From Bemisia tabaci (Eukaryota; Arthropoda; Insecta; Hemiptera; Aleyrodidae), in NCBI RefSeq assembly GCF_918797505.1, contig NC_092798.1:49560985-49624984 (forward strand): 64,000 bases of DNA. The letters run 5' to 3'. Numbering within the stretch: the stretch's first letter is position 1; each line of letters begins with the position of its first letter. The notes under the pieces are model-generated. The model had not been told where the DNA came from and searched no databases. It worked only from the letters and a program-made list of their open reading frames with translations. A program made the translations under genes and the position numbers. Positions 22,288 through 33,952 of the stretch are shown here, piece by piece.

Positions 22288-23044
22288 CTCCCGTGCTAAG
22301 CAAGAACGCCGTAAGAGCCTTCAGACGTTGCCGAGTTTCCTCCGATAAAAACCGAATTCACTGGGAAAATTGAGAATATTATTTTCCATAATGGAGATGT
22401 TGCATGTGTGAGGAATTTGCGATTTGACTGTTGATTTTTATGTAAAAGTTTGCGAGAAACACGATGGTGCCACTGGTTTTCTCTGAAATCAACTCCCAAG
22501 CTCAAAAAAGCTTTCAATTTGAGTCCAAAATGGAGGGGATATCCCACGCTATCCCTGAGAGTCCACCTCTACATCAAGGCAAACTCTCTATGCAAAGATA
22601 GGGAGCAAATGCATTGACAGGGCTGCCACTTTATTTGGGGACTCTAAATCTGAAAAAACAGCAACCCTGCTAATGTATTTGCTCCATATCTTTGCATGGA
22701 GAGTTTTTTTTTATGTAGAGGTGGACTCTCAAAATAGCGTGGGATATTCCCTCCATTTTGGCCTCAACTTGAGAGCTTTTTTTGAGCTTGGGAGTTGATT
22801 TCAGATAAAACCAGTGGCACCATCGTGTTTTTCGCGAATTTTAACACAAGAATCTACAGTCAAATCGCAAATTTCTCACACATGTAACATCTCCATGTTT
22901 AGACAATTTTGTACGCAATTTAATCTAAAATATCTGAAAAATTCAAGTTAAGATATGCATACATGTTGTCAAAAATGCATGTTTTATGAAGGGAAATGTG
23001 GCAACTCTCGAATGTTCATACGGCGTTCTTCCTTAGCACGGCAG
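22288..23044. mobile_element. Family A MITE carrying B1 (A3)
   Basis: The left end CTCCCGTGCTAAGCAAGAAC and the right end GTTCTTCCTTAGCACGGCAG are inverted. Flanks AATG/AACG agree at 3 of 4. Removing B1 leaves about 251 bp, the standard length of family A. B1 therefore inserted into A3. Confidence 0.88.
22393..22894. mobile_element. Family B long palindrome (B1)
   Basis: Arms of about 240 bp start GGAGATGTTGCATGTGTGAG and end GTAACATCTCC, with CACGATGGTGCCACTGG and GGAGGGGATATCCCACGC inside. The centre reads ATTTGGGGACTCTAA. No frame is conserved. It sits in the middle of A3. Confidence 0.9.
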
Positions 23045-24280
23045 AACGGGAAAGAGCAGGACGTAATGGCATACGGGAGGGCGCGGAAGGGGTGGGAGGG
23101 TAAGACCACCCCACGAAGTGAGGACCCCGTAACGCCGTCGTGAATCCCTATTCGGATAAGACGTTTCTGCTTAGCGCGGCGGAAGAGAAATAGGATATCA
23201 TGACGTGCATGTGGAGAAAAGCCGGGAGTGGGACAGGTGATGTCGTCGCACTAAAAGGCGTAACTACGATCCGTAATGAGCCCTATCTCGCACTTAACGC
23301 CCGCGCTCTCAGGGCCCACGTGAGGATGGGATGGCGCTCTCACGACAGCGGTGCTGGGAGGTGATGTGTGCATTCTCTTCGTATATTACGGAGTTTCCTT
23401 GTTTTCACTTTATTATTATTTGCGCAAGCTTTTTCCTCGGCGAAATTTCCAGTTGCTACGTCATCACGGTGCATTGCTCTCTCGCGAAACTTCACGTGCC
23501 ATTTTTTTAAGCTTCAACCGGAGACAATATACTTTAGACGCCGCGCAATCCCTGTATTGCCGGGGTGCGGAAAGGTTATTCACGAGATCCTCACGATTTT
23601 ATGATGATTGATGTGGGATGTGTTGACCCAGTTTGACAATCCTGCTTTAGCCCTGCTCTTACCAGATGTATTATTTCGTCAATATCTCAAGGTCACGTCA
23701 GTTATCATTAACCAGAAATACATACTGCAGGATACGTACAACTGAATTTCTTATCAATCTAAATAAAGGAAAATCTGTAATCTTGCACCTTTTTTCAACA
23801 TTATTCTGTTGAGTTCTACTCGAGATTCCTTCAAAATGTACTTTCTACAATGTTATGTGAAACATTTCCTTAAACCTCCTTATATCACAATGTTAATAAG
23901 GAAAGGAACTGTTTGATGAAAAAGTATGGTCACTGCCCACATTTTTTTTCTCTAAATAAAACGCCGTAAGAGATTTTGGAAGTTTGAAAGCTTATAAACG
24001 AATGAACGCTAGGCGATAGTCTTAAAACGGAAGCAGACACTGTGAAAAGTACTTAAGTTGTGATAGCTTCCTGGATAAAATCTCATTATTTTTTTATTCA
24101 TGTAATCGTGAATATTTTCGCATAGAAACCTTTAAACACTTCGAATAAAATTGCAGATAGATTCTCCGAACAGAGCCATAGCATTCCAAGAAAATGCGTG
24201 GCAAAAGCATGCCGAAGTTCGAACGTTCTTACCTACCTAGGGCATGTTTCCTAAGCACAGCATTGCTTTTAACAGTCTAT
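23045..24280. other. Low-copy stretch, no gene
   Basis: Mixed composition. Two overlapping plus-strand frames at 23351-23611 have no recognised domain. A weak A-like word (AAACGCCGTAAGAG) occurs at 23950. Nothing else is supported. Confidence 0.35.
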
Positions 24281-24288
24281 CACAAAAA

Positions 24289-24359
24289 GACGTATGCTAA
24301 AAGGAACTATGTTACACGCAAACCCTATGCAAATAGTTCCTTTTAGCATAAATACGTCC
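24289..24359. repeat. Short H-like palindrome (H5)
   Basis: A 71-bp inverted repeat, GACGTATGCTAAAAGGAACT..AGCATAAATACGTCC. The ends fit the GGACGTATTT..GGAAC pattern of families H, I and X. No clean duplication is present, so it is possibly an internally deleted relative. Confidence 0.6.
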
Positions 24360-24411
24360 TAATGGGCCTTTTGCCACGAGGATTTACTAATTCAGGTCCA
24401 TTTTAGAAACC

Positions 24412-24677
24412 GCATATCGACGGTGAAACTACCAAACCACGTATCTCGGTTTGCGACGTCGCAGACTTCCTGTCATACTTTATTTTTTAAATGAAAAACT
24501 ACTAACATCCAGTCTTGAAAATTTCTGTGATTTTTCCTCTATGTGCGGAGAAAATTCCGTGAAAATTTCAAGGAATGATATTGATTTGGTCTACTTTAAA
24601 AAAAATAAAATGTGAGCGTAGATTTCTAAACACCGCAAACGAGATACGTGGTTTGGTAGTTTCACCGTCGATATGTG
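24412..24677. mobile_element. Family K MITE (K3)
   Basis: This is the best-preserved K copy. Ends CATATCGACGGTGAAACTACC and GGTAGTTTCACCGTCGATATG give a TIR of about 40 bp with one indel (CTCGGTTTGCG against CGCAAACGAG). It is 266 bp and non-coding. Confidence 0.9.
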
Positions 24678-25230
24678 CTGTTACTTGTGCAGATGGGTGT
24701 TTTCATCGGTGTGCCAGAAATAATTGTTCTTTAGTGTAAAATGTAGTCCCAATGGGCCTGTTGCAAACTTTTGCTATAGCAAAAACAAGATTTGTCTCTC
24801 ATAGAAAATGTCTCAAAAATCACGATTTTCCGTCCAAATCGTAATCGGGAGCACAAGGTCAACCAAAGTGGATCTTTGTCAACGCAAAGAAATCGTGAGT
24901 GTAAACACGATGGGTTGTTAACAAATGGTTAGAATCTCGTCTAGGCACATGTGTTTCAACGGAGTGGTGTCGATCATGTTATATATTGTATAGTATCTTA
25001 ATGCACAGGGGTTGGATAGAACGATATCTTTAACGAAAAGTTTACCTGTGCCGTGGTATTGTTCTTGAAGGAGGAGGCTCAAAAAACACGAATTTCTTAC
25101 GGAGATCGTGAAGTTGGGAGTGCATTTCATAATTTGCCGATGCGCTCATCGTGATTTTTGGGACATTTTCGATAAGAAACAACTTTTATTTTTGCTCTGT
25201 CAAAAGTTTGTACCAGGCCTATAGCGCGAA

Positions 25231-26208
25231 GAATCGAAGGGCTCCTTCACACCATCGGTTATGCAATTTGATCTACTCAGGTATTATAATTGAATCAGTC
25301 ATTTTGATCTTCGGCGTCGAACAGGAGTACGACAATGCCTACGGCTCTAGTATTCGCGGAAAAAGTCGAGCTACTGAACAGTGGCTCGATTTTTTGAATG
25401 AATACTTTAACTTTACTACTCTACATAAACTGTGATGTATCATTCATTAATGAATCGAAGGGCTCCTTCATATCTTCGGTTATGCAATTTGATCTACTCG
25501 CGAGTTCAAATAATTGTATCGGCCGTTTGAACCTCAGCGCAGAGGAGGACATGAGTACGGCAATGAATACACTGGAAAAAAAAAACACATTGGATCTAGA
25601 GTCCAGACTTTTGAAAGCATTGACAAGAAAAAGGACTCTTGATTCAATCAGATTTAAGCATAAATCAAAAGGAAATCCGCTCAAATTAAGAGGCTTGGTT
25701 CTTGATTTAAGCTTAAATCTGATTGAATCAAGAGTATTTTTTCATGTCGATGTTTTTAAGAGTCTGGACTCTAGATCCAATGTGTTTTTTTCCAGTGTAC
25801 GGTTCTAATACTCGCGGAAAAGTCGCGCCACTATTCATCTACTAAACTAACATATATATTACTAAAAATGTAGTCTCAATAGAGTGAAGAACTCAAGGGC
25901 TCCTTCATATCATTGGTTATGGAATTCGATCTACTCAGGAGTTAAAATAATCGTATCGGTCATTTCGATTCCACTAAAGCGTCGAACAGGGATACGGTAA
26001 TGAATACGGTTCTAATACTGGCGGAAATAGTCGCGCCGCAATTCATCAGAATCGAAGGGCTCCTTCATATCATCGGTTATGCAATTCGATCTACTCAGGA
26101 GTTAAAATAATCGTATCGGTCATTTTGATCCCACTAAAACGTCAAACAGAGGCACGGCTATGAATACGGTTCTAATACCGGCGGAAAAAGTCGCACCGCA
26201 ATTCATTG
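25231..26208 (+). repeat. Four-unit tandem repeat carrying D4
   Basis: Units begin GAATCGAAGGGCTCC at 25231, 25452, 25889 (decayed) and 26049. The last two are 160 bp and the first two longer. Each contains ATTCGATCTACTC-AGTT and ATGAATACGGTTCTAATAC or a variant. D4 interrupts unit 2. Confidence 0.88.
25570..25797. mobile_element. Family D CACTG-type MITE (D4)
   Basis: 228 bp, CACTGGAAAAAAAAAACAC to TTTTTTTCCAGTG, flanked by TA on both sides. Units 3 and 4 of the surrounding tandem repeat read ATGAATACGGTTC without interruption. This proves insertion with a 2-bp duplication, or at minimum a site with one TA. Confidence 0.96.
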
Positions 26209-26209
26209 G

Positions 26210-26535
26210 TTTAAACGTAAAGAGTTAGCGGTAGGTAAAACGCAATTGAGGCTAAGCCAAGATTTATCGATGACCGGTGGCGGCGAGGGCGGGCGACCCG
26301 GTCCGGAAGCCCGGAACAGCCGTCGCAAGAGTTTCTTTATTCAATTAAACTCGCGGAAATCTGTCGGGAAGATCTGGCGGGGAAACGCCGCTTTCCCGCG
26401 CCCCCGCCGCCGCCACCGCCGCTGTCGCTCTCGTGTTGTCATGTTGTCGTGTTGTAACACAATCTCGCTCGCTCCGCCAATTACCCTTCTTCCAATACTC
26501 CTTTGATTAAGTTGTCATGATAAAACATGAGCATC
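26210..26535. other. GC-rich low-copy island
   Basis: An 86-codon Arg/Gly-rich frame at 26246-26506 has no recognisable domain. GCC/GCCGCC triplets occur near 26400. No repeat partner is in the window. Confidence 0.3.
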
Positions 26536-27700
26536 GATCCAGCTCCTATGCCAGCGTGTTTCCCTCGCTTCACGCGCACATTCACACGCTCGAGCGTGTG
26601 AGTGTGTTCCCTAGCGCTTACTCGCCTCTGTCAGTGTGAAGGGGTCTTTCATAAAATACGTAACGCTTCAAATCGGATTTTTCGATTCTCTCTCTTCCAC
26701 CGTAACTAAAGATGCAAACTAGCGTTTCATTCTGCTGAAAAGTGATGAAATTTCAAAGATTTTTCAGAGGCTGCAGATCTGCAACCCGCAACAATTATTT
26801 GAAAATACGTCGAGAAACTTTAAAATTTGATCCAGCTCCTATGCGAGTGTGTTTACTTCGCTTCACGCGCACATTCACACGTTCGAGTGTTTGAAAGTGT
26901 TCCCTCGCGCTTATTCGCAAGGCCAAAGTATCTCTGTCAGTGTGAAGGGGTCATTCATAAAATACGTAACGCTTCAAATTGGATTTTTTTATCCTCTCCT
27001 TCCCTCCGTAACCAAATATGCAAACTAGCATTTCGTTCTGCTAAAAAGTGACATCTTATTTTCAATGATTTTTCAAAGATTTTTCAGAGGCTGTGTCTGC
27101 AACCCGCAACAATTATTTGAAAATACGTCGAGAAACTTTAAAATTTGATCCAGCTCCTATGCGAGTGTGTTTACTTCGCTTCACGCGCACATTCACACGT
27201 TCGAGTGTTTGAAAGTGTTCCCTCGCGCTTATTCGCAAGGCCAAAGTATCTCTGTCAGTGTGAAGGGGTCATTCATAAAATACGTAACGCTTCAAATTGG
27301 ATTTTTTTATCCTCTCCTTCCCTCCGTAACCAAATATGCAAACTAGCATTTCGTTCTGCTAAAAAGTGACATCTTATTTTCAATGATTTTTCAAAGATTT
27401 TTCAGAGGCTGTGTCTGCAACCCGCAACAATTATTTGAAAATACATCGAGGAACTTCAAAATTTGATCCAGCTCCCATGCGAGCGTTTTTCCCTCGCTTC
27501 ACGCGCACATTCACACGTTCGAGTGTGTGAGTGTGTTCCCTCGCGCTTATTCACAAGGCCGGGATGTCTCTGTCAGAGTGAAGGGGTATTTCATAAAATA
27601 CGTAACGCTTCAAATTGGATTTTTTGATCCTCTCCCTCCCCCGCAACCAAAGATGCAAACTAGCATTTTGGCCGCGTTAAAGCAGAAAGGAACCGAGAAA
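26536..27700 (+). repeat. Tandem repeat, 293-318-bp units
   Basis: Units start GATCCAGCTCC at 26536, 26829, 27147 and 27465. Units 2 and 3 are identical over roughly the first 290 of 318 bases, then differ at three positions. Each unit contains a palindromic ACACG-TCGAG block and the TTCATAAAATACGTAACGC end of element CC. A 74-codon frame repeats identically in units 2 and 3, but only because the DNA does. Confidence 0.92.
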
Positions 27701-28106
27701 CATCAGCTATTGCCGTCTCATTTCCTACATGAAAACGTTTGTGCGGATTCTTTCATGCATTTCAGTCTGTAATTTATTCGTAACGCAGGTATATTCTTCA
27801 ATGTATTAAATTCTTTGATCTTAAATCAATGCAAAATTAAAATAAAAAAGGGAATTAATGAAAGCAAAGGAAATCAATTTAAAGAACATTGCACTGAAGT
27901 ATTAGAATAAGATAAAACTAAAAAGCAAAAAGGGGGAAAAACCCCCTTCGAAAAAAGGAAAAGAAAACAGCCTTAAGCGTTACCTTACCTAGTCTGCACC
28001 CCCTACCCCATCCGTGCACCCGTAACTCACCCGTAACGTACCCGTAACGGAGCGTAAGGACCCCCTATCGTATTCTATTCACATATTTTATGAACGGCCC
28101 CTTAGG
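27586..28106. mobile_element. Element CC with GGGG..TTCATAAAATA ends
   Basis: The left end GGGGTATTTCATAAAATACG and the right end TATTTTATGAACGGCCCC are inverted. The interior is A-rich on the left (GGGGGAAAAACCCCC) and carries CGTAACG words on the right. About 521 bp. Its left end is repeated in the upstream tandem units. Confidence 0.65.
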
Positions 28107-28454
28107 AGAAAGTTCCTTAGCTCTCATATGTGGGCGCGTCTCAGTGCTCGTGCACACGGCTCAGGCACACACCCACACATCCGTGCCGTAAGTTAGTTTT
28201 TTCGCGGCGGTGTGCGTGAGTTCCAGTGTAAACGGTCCATTCACACACTCACAAGTTCACGTTTGTGAGTGTGTTTCTTCGTGATGTCGGGCGGAGTTAC
28301 GAGTCATTTTTATTCTTTCACTCTCGTGATGAATCTGTCCGGTGGCTCGGTTTGATATTAGTTTCGAGAGGGGCTCGTTTGTTAGGCGGCCGATCGAATT
28401 GAAAGCCGGCTGCAGCTGTGTGAGCCACGGCCAGGGTCGCCTCTCATACCGAAC
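28107..28454. other. Low-copy stretch with CACACTCACAA palindrome
   Basis: A perfect inverted repeat, CACACTCACAA and TTGTGAGTGTG, lies at about 28234-28270 and resembles the palindromic block in the tandem units upstream. No frame is recognisable. Confidence 0.4.
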
Positions 28455-28552
28455 AAGGGCGTATCTCGATGTCTATGTGAGCCCCAGAAAACACGGATCT
28501 ACATATAAAATAGGGCTTACATGGAAATTAGGATACGCACTTTTGTCGGAAG
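28455..28552. repeat. Family BB hairpin (BB2)
   Basis: Arms AAGGGCGTATCTCGATGTC and AGGATACGCACTTTT are inverted, with TGTGAGCCC and GGGCTTACA inside. It is about 95 bp and more decayed than BB3. Confidence 0.65.
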
Positions 28553-28819
28553 AGTGACGATATCCGCAGCCCCGTTTCGTATGATGAATTTCTCGCGCGC
28601 CCCCGGGGAAAATTGGAAGCTTTGGCATTCGAGACGAAATTGGGCCTTTACACGCGTGGGAATGAGCTGTTTCAGAGAGAGCTTACCGAAGAAAGACTTT
28701 ACTGAGAGATAAAAAGACGTGATTAAAATTGGACGTCACTAAGCGTGAGGAATTAATGCACTGCCAAGTAGCATACTGCAACGAAAATACTGAAATCATC
28801 CGGTAAAAAAATGCATTAA

Positions 28820-29080
28820 AATTCGAAGGTGAAACTACCAGACCACGTATCTCGTTTGCGGTGTTTAAAAATCCCCACTCATAGTTTATTTTTTCGAAGG
28901 AGCTCAAATCAATATCATTCCTTACAATTTTCACAAATTTTTCCACGCACGAAGAGGAAAAATTACAAAAGTTTTCACGAATTGACATTGAGAAGTTTTC
29001 CATTTAGAAAATAAAGTATCATAGAAAGTCTTCGACGTCACAAACCGAGATACGTAGCTTGGTAGTTTCACAGTCGAGTT
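28820..29080 (-). mobile_element. Family K MITE (K4)
   Basis: Inverted ends GGTGAAACTACCAGACCACG and TGGTAGTTTCACAGTCGA. Interior words match K3 in reverse order. About 260 bp. Confidence 0.85.
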
Positions 29081-29249
29081 GCAATTCCGAAAAAACTACA
29101 ATAAAATTATAATTTCGTTAAAACTGCAAGAAAATTGCAATTTCGTAAAAACTGCACAGTAAAATTGCAATTTTGAAGTTTGCTCCAGAAAAAGCAGTGA
29201 TACCATTGTGCCTCTCGCGAAATTTTACATAGGAATCCGTGCTTGGATC

Positions 29250-29507
29250 GCAAATCGACGGCGTAAGCCTGCAATCACATAGCTCGTTCGCGGTGTCTGG
29301 AAATATCCGCCTCTATGTTATTCTTTCAAAGGAGAACTAATCACTCCTTGAAGTTTTTGCAGAAATTTCTTTGCACAGAGAAGAAAAATCACGGCAGTTT
29401 TGAAGAATTGCCGTCGAGTAGTTTTCCGTTTAAAAAATAAAGTATGACAGGAAGATTGCGACGTTGCAAACCGAATTTTGAGATTGCCGACTTTCACCGT
29501 CGAAATT
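29250..29507 (-). mobile_element. Family K MITE (K5)
   Basis: It lies 170 bp from K4 in the same orientation. The ends are CAAATCGACGGCGTAAGCC and GACTTTCACCGTCGAAA. It is closest to K1 (TCGTTCGCGGTGTCTGG against the complement of K1). Confidence 0.8.
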
Positions 29508-30520
29508 CTTGACGCATATGCAAGGGCTCTATTGCCTGCGACACATACACCAGAACGCTTAAATCCGTACCCTGTCCTCTTGTCCAGTGGTCCATTCTCG
29601 TGGTTGCGCGACCCGGTTTCGGGACTCTCATCGGGTGACGGTAATTATCGTCATTACGGGGGTTGACAGCTCAAAGGCAGAGGAGGGGGGGGGAGGGGCG
29701 GCGGAAACGGAAATAAGAAGACGAACGACGCCGTGATTGACTCATGTTTGCACTTTTCGCCTCCGCCCGGGCCCTTTGTATTCCGAGCACGTTCGGTCCG
29801 CGTTAACAAGCGTCTTTGAATTTTTTTCAAGTTCTCATGATAATGTCGCCGGGACCTCTCCAGGATCCGGCCGCACTTTGACTCGCGCCTTTTCGTCGCC
29901 ATCGCCGCTCTTGCGTGAGCCCCGGGAAACACGGGATTATACGGATGATAGGGCTCGTCCTGTGTTGCTTCACGTGAAAAGAGCGCCGTACAAAGGGAGA
30001 AGTTGGCCAAATTTTGGAAACTTTGAAATCCCTCAACATCGATAAAAATATTTGTGTCCTTGTGTTATTTTTGGTTTATATAGGAGGCAGAACACAAACT
30101 AAATTTTGTGTTGATTTTGGAACAAACTGTGATGAATTCAGCGCCAAAAAAAATGAAGAGACTGGGAGACCTCAGAGTCAACCAAAAGCTATTTTGTATC
30201 CGGGTTACTTTTTATGCTGTTAGGGTGGCATGAAACATAAAAAAGTTACGAAACATTCAAAATTTTCTCGAAATATCTCCAGAGATTTCACGAAACTGTG
30301 AAACGTATTTTTAGGATGTTTACTATTCAGGAGCTAGGTATGCAACCCGTACTTATATGAAAGCAACCTTGATCTTTGCCTTCTAATTCATGATTAATAA
30401 TGATAAATTTCTGACAGGTATTTTATAAACTTCTCGAATTTCCGGAAATATTTCTTCATTTTTGTCACCTAATAAATAGTTCTTAATTCTTAATTATAAT
30501 TTCCGCACAGACGTTACCGA
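29508..30520. other. Low-copy stretch, GC-rich then AT-rich
   Basis: 29680-29990 is GC-rich with purine runs. 29912-29985 resembles family BB (TGAGCCCCGGGAAACACGGG, TAGGGCTCGTCC). Opposing frames of 100-118 codons at 29654-30045 have no known domain. No gene is supported. Confidence 0.35.
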
Positions 30521-30524
30521 GTCC

Positions 30525-30762
30525 ATTTTCTTAGAACTTCACCGTCGCATTTACGGCTCTCTTCCGTATCACAACAGTATATTTTCGAAATTCTGAAACG
30601 AAAAAGTCTAAAAAGAGGGCTCCATTGGTTGTTCCGTGCAATTTTCCATCAGAGACACCCCTTGAAATTGAAATTGTGACGTAATAAACACCAAAATTCG
30701 CAACGTCAGCGCGAATTTCATACCCGACCTCTTCTGATAGCTCGCCCCACTGTGCGCCGGTT
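30525..30762. mobile_element. Family M, decayed copy (M4)
   Basis: The right end CCCGACCTCTTCTGATAGC then CCACTGTGCGCC matches M1-M3. The left end is nearly unrecognisable and the interior keeps only short words. Its identity rests on the right end. Confidence 0.5.
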
Positions 30763-30764
30763 TC

Positions 30765-32090
30765 AGAGTCGGTGATTCTAAAGAGCTTCGAGGGCACTCG
30801 ACGCACAACGGGTGTGAGCATTCTCAGACGGCCTTGGCGCTGTGTGTTCCGCCCCCCCCCCCCCCCTCGGGGGTTAGCGGGTTCATTTTCGCCCGGCCGA
30901 AAAATTGCTCCAACCCCCCTCGTCGACGCGCCACCATGCTCCAAGGAGTACTCAAGAGACTGATCAAAAACCTTTGTCGTGCTTTCAATGGCGTGTTCAC
31001 AAACCTAATGAAAGGAGTCCTCGAGACTCTTTTTTAGACGTCGTGCATGCATTTATTTTTTGGAGCGGGGGATGAGGGGGGGGGGGTCCGGGTCTCGGGA
31101 ATTAACGTCCGTTTACAGTCCGACAAACCGTATGATAAACGCTTAAACCACAGGGTTGCCAAAGAAACGAGGTATTGAAATCTCGGTTTGGAGCGCCTTC
31201 ATTTTTTGTGATACTCTACGCATTTCACGAAGTTAGTTCAGTCATCTGTCCGATCAGAAAGGGACTAATATCACGGAGTTCACTACACGTCCTCTGAGTG
31301 TGCCTATTTCTGCCATGTTTTTATGGAAGGAAATATGTCTATTCGCATTATATACGCAACGTAATCAGCACTCGTTAATCTTGTAATTTTGTTTTTGAAT
31401 TGTATGATTTTCTGTATTTATTCACCACTAGCTCACGTATTGCCGGTGATCCCTAATTGCTTGCGATATACGCTTCTTCTTTAAAAATCCTTGTAGAACA
31501 CGATATCAGTAACAAATATTACAGAAATGGATTCCCAACCAAGATATTAAGGTTTTCATATAACATTCGTCACGAAAAATTTAAATTCTCCGCTCAAAGG
31601 AAAAAGAGGAGTCTCCTAGAATCAAATTGCGAAGTCGCTCAGATTCGGAAGAAAAGTTCAAAAAGAGGCTAGATTACGTCTCTATTACTGTTGGCTGTGT
31701 TGATCACGTAGTCCATGCAGCACCACGTCAAGTAAGACAAACGGAAACAAACCCAATATGGAAATACAGCAATGGGAAGGACGCGCCTTAATGAAGGCGC
31801 AGAGATACAACTATTCGTGCTTGATGGATGTCCGTGTTGCATCTGCAAAATTGAAGGCGCTACGGAGCGAGGCGTGAACTTTCAAAGCTCCGCTTTATGC
31901 TGCCAATGGAATGTCGCTCAAATTTGACAGAAAAATAGAAAAGAATGAGGCAAGAATAAAACTCTCTTTAGTCTTCGTGGGTTACACTGCAAAAATTTTT
32001 GAATCTTCGGTTAAAAACAGGTGCCAGCCAGCAGAATTGAATTTTGATCACATTGATGGTAGTATAATGCGCTAGCTAGGGTGTTTCTTA
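30765..32090. other. Low-copy stretch, no gene
   Basis: Includes C and G homopolymer runs (30850, 31079). 31798-31855 pairs with 592-650. A 71-codon Lys/Arg-rich frame at 31457-31672 has no recognised domain. Nothing further is supported. Confidence 0.4.
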
Positions 32091-32098
32091 TAATTTAA

Positions 32099-32512
32099 AT
32101 TTTCGAATTCGAAGGAGGTTCTGGTCTTAAAAGTTGATGTGTTTTAGATTAGAAGACTCATGCAAGGGAAACAATTAGAAACTTGTTTTCCAACGACCTA
32201 AGTGACACAGGTTGAAATTTGCGGTTTTAAGAAATAAAAACATTCTTCTCCCACGGAAAATTGGCATCAACACTTCATGGCATTTTGGCATTACGGATTA
32301 AATAATATTAGTTTCCCATGGTAACTCGGATTTTCCACAGGGAAACAATGTTGTTTTATCTTGAAACCGCAAATTTGAACATGAGTTACTTAAGTCGTTT
32401 GAGCACCGCGTAAGTTTTTTTCCTAATTTTTCTCCTTGCACGAGGCTTCAAATCTATCCGAACGTCAACTTTTAAGACCAGGACCGAGGACCTCCTTCGA
32501 ATTCAAAAATTT
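32099..32512. mobile_element. Inverted-repeat element Y
   Basis: Ends CGAATTCGAAGGAGGT and ACCTCCTTCGAATTC, with TGGTCTTAAAAGTTGA and its complement just inside. A further inner match is GAAATTTGCGGTTTTAAG against CTTGAAACCGCAAATTT. About 415 bp, one copy, target duplication unclear. Confidence 0.7.
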
Positions 32513-32519
32513 GCTAGCA

Positions 32520-33540
32520 CTCGAAAATCGCAATCTATTAATCGTCACCTTTCGGCCAAAGTATCACCAGTGCCATGCGACTTTTAAAAATCTTCGCCAC
32601 CATTTTATTTTTTACAGAGAAATTTTTCAACGAAACTGTCCGAAAATGTCACTGAATTTCTTTGTGCTATCGATTAAATTCAGTATATTTTTAAACACAT
32701 TCAATTAACACTTTCTTTGTAATAACATAAAATGGCAGCAGAAATTTTGAAACGTCGCGCATGGCGCTTGTGATACTTGGGCCGGTAGGTGACGAAATGA
32801 CGTCGAGAGAAGCTGGAGTGCATCAGTTTACCACGTTACTGTACCATCGCCAGAAGTCTTAGATCTACGGCTTCGGTCGATTTAACAAACATTTTTGTCA
32901 ATCTGACCGAAAAATAGTAATTCGAAGTATCCCACAATGATAATAAACACGGCGACTTTAACTAGTATTGTGAGTAAATATTTTTTCTCCATAAAGCTCA
33001 CTTTGCCTGACTTCATCACATCGAATGGACAGTTGGACCGGATGTTGGTCCTCAGATTAATTTATAACCCTCACGGATACCCGTACCTCCACACTCGACC
33101 CCCCTCCCTCTCCCCCTCTCCGCAGTCCGGAACGAGCAATGGTAACGCAAGCTTTTCCGCTCTTGCAGGTCGGCGAAGATAGAGTAAATATTTAAGGGTA
33201 GAGTAAATATTTAAAGGGGGAGTTAACGTGAAAAACCTTAGACGTTGAGCGTTGAGCGTTGAGTGTCCCTTGTTTTCGATGACGCGAGATAAAGCGCTCG
33301 GCTGCGTCCTATGACGGGCGATTTGACGAACGGAAATCGAGACGAGATGCGCTTTTTCCGCGCTATTGAATAATTGACGAGGGACTTCCGCCGCCAATCA
33401 ATATTCCGCCAGCGCCAGGAGCTCTCGTCAAAGTGGTAATGGCCGCACCGACGCTTCTGCCATGCGCTTCCGCTCAAATTTTGGCCGAGGAGAAAAATTC
33501 CCGGGCCGAGTTCCATGCGAGCGTCACCCTTTTACACTTG
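32520..33540. other. Low-copy stretch, no gene
   Basis: It contains a short direct duplication (AGAGTAAATATTTAA at about 33180 and 33200) and a C/T-rich patch near 33100. Minus-strand frames of 92-108 codons at 33071-33516 show no known domain. Confidence 0.35.
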
Positions 33541-33544
33541 GACC

Positions 33545-33738
33545 GCATTTAGCAAAAAGGAACCAGCGTGATAACAATGTTTTCAAAATCGTACAACTTT
33601 TTTTCCCTTCAAAAGTACTCAGTATAGGCACAGTATTAAAATTTACATAATTATTTCCCATTAAAATTGACAATTTTTTGGTGAAGAAGCAACATTTTAA
33701 CAACACTGTAATAGCGCTGGTTCCTTTTTGCTAAATGC
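33545..33738. mobile_element. Family I MITE (I1)
   Basis: Ends GCATTTAGCAAAAAGGAACC and GGTTCCTTTTTGCTAAATGC are perfect complements. About 194 bp with an AT-rich centre. It shares the TTT-GCAAAAAGGAACC motif with I2 and the X and H families. Confidence 0.85.
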
Positions 33739-33952
33739 TTTTGAATGCCGGTACAGGTGATTTTGCACTGATAACACTTTACGCGTGTGTGCATTCATTG
33801 CTGTATACTTTCGTAGTTGCGTTTTGGACACCCAGCATCAGGATCTTAAGCTTAAAAATTGACGCAAAAAGCCACAAAAAAATTGTCGTGAATGGGCATT
33901 GTCATTTCCATTCGACAAAACATATACAATTCTCTGGTGGAAAAATCGTCGT

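Noticed and set aside
25570..25797. D4 as a Tc1/mariner MITE because of its TA flanks
   Set aside because: D3 and D5 have AT and CT duplications and the ends are CACTG, so TA is only one of several targets.
26827..27369. Identical 74-codon frames at 26827 and 27145
   Set aside because: The identity is explained by tandem DNA duplication. The frames contain a transposon end and show no known domain.
29654..30045. Opposing frames of 100-118 codons
   Set aside because: They overlap each other on both strands in a GC-rich patch and resemble no protein family, as expected from composition alone.
30850..30866. C and G homopolymer runs at 7703, 19745, 30850, 31079, 34972 and 40880
   Set aside because: Ordinary simple repeats whose lengths are prone to sequencing error. 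No structure is built on them.
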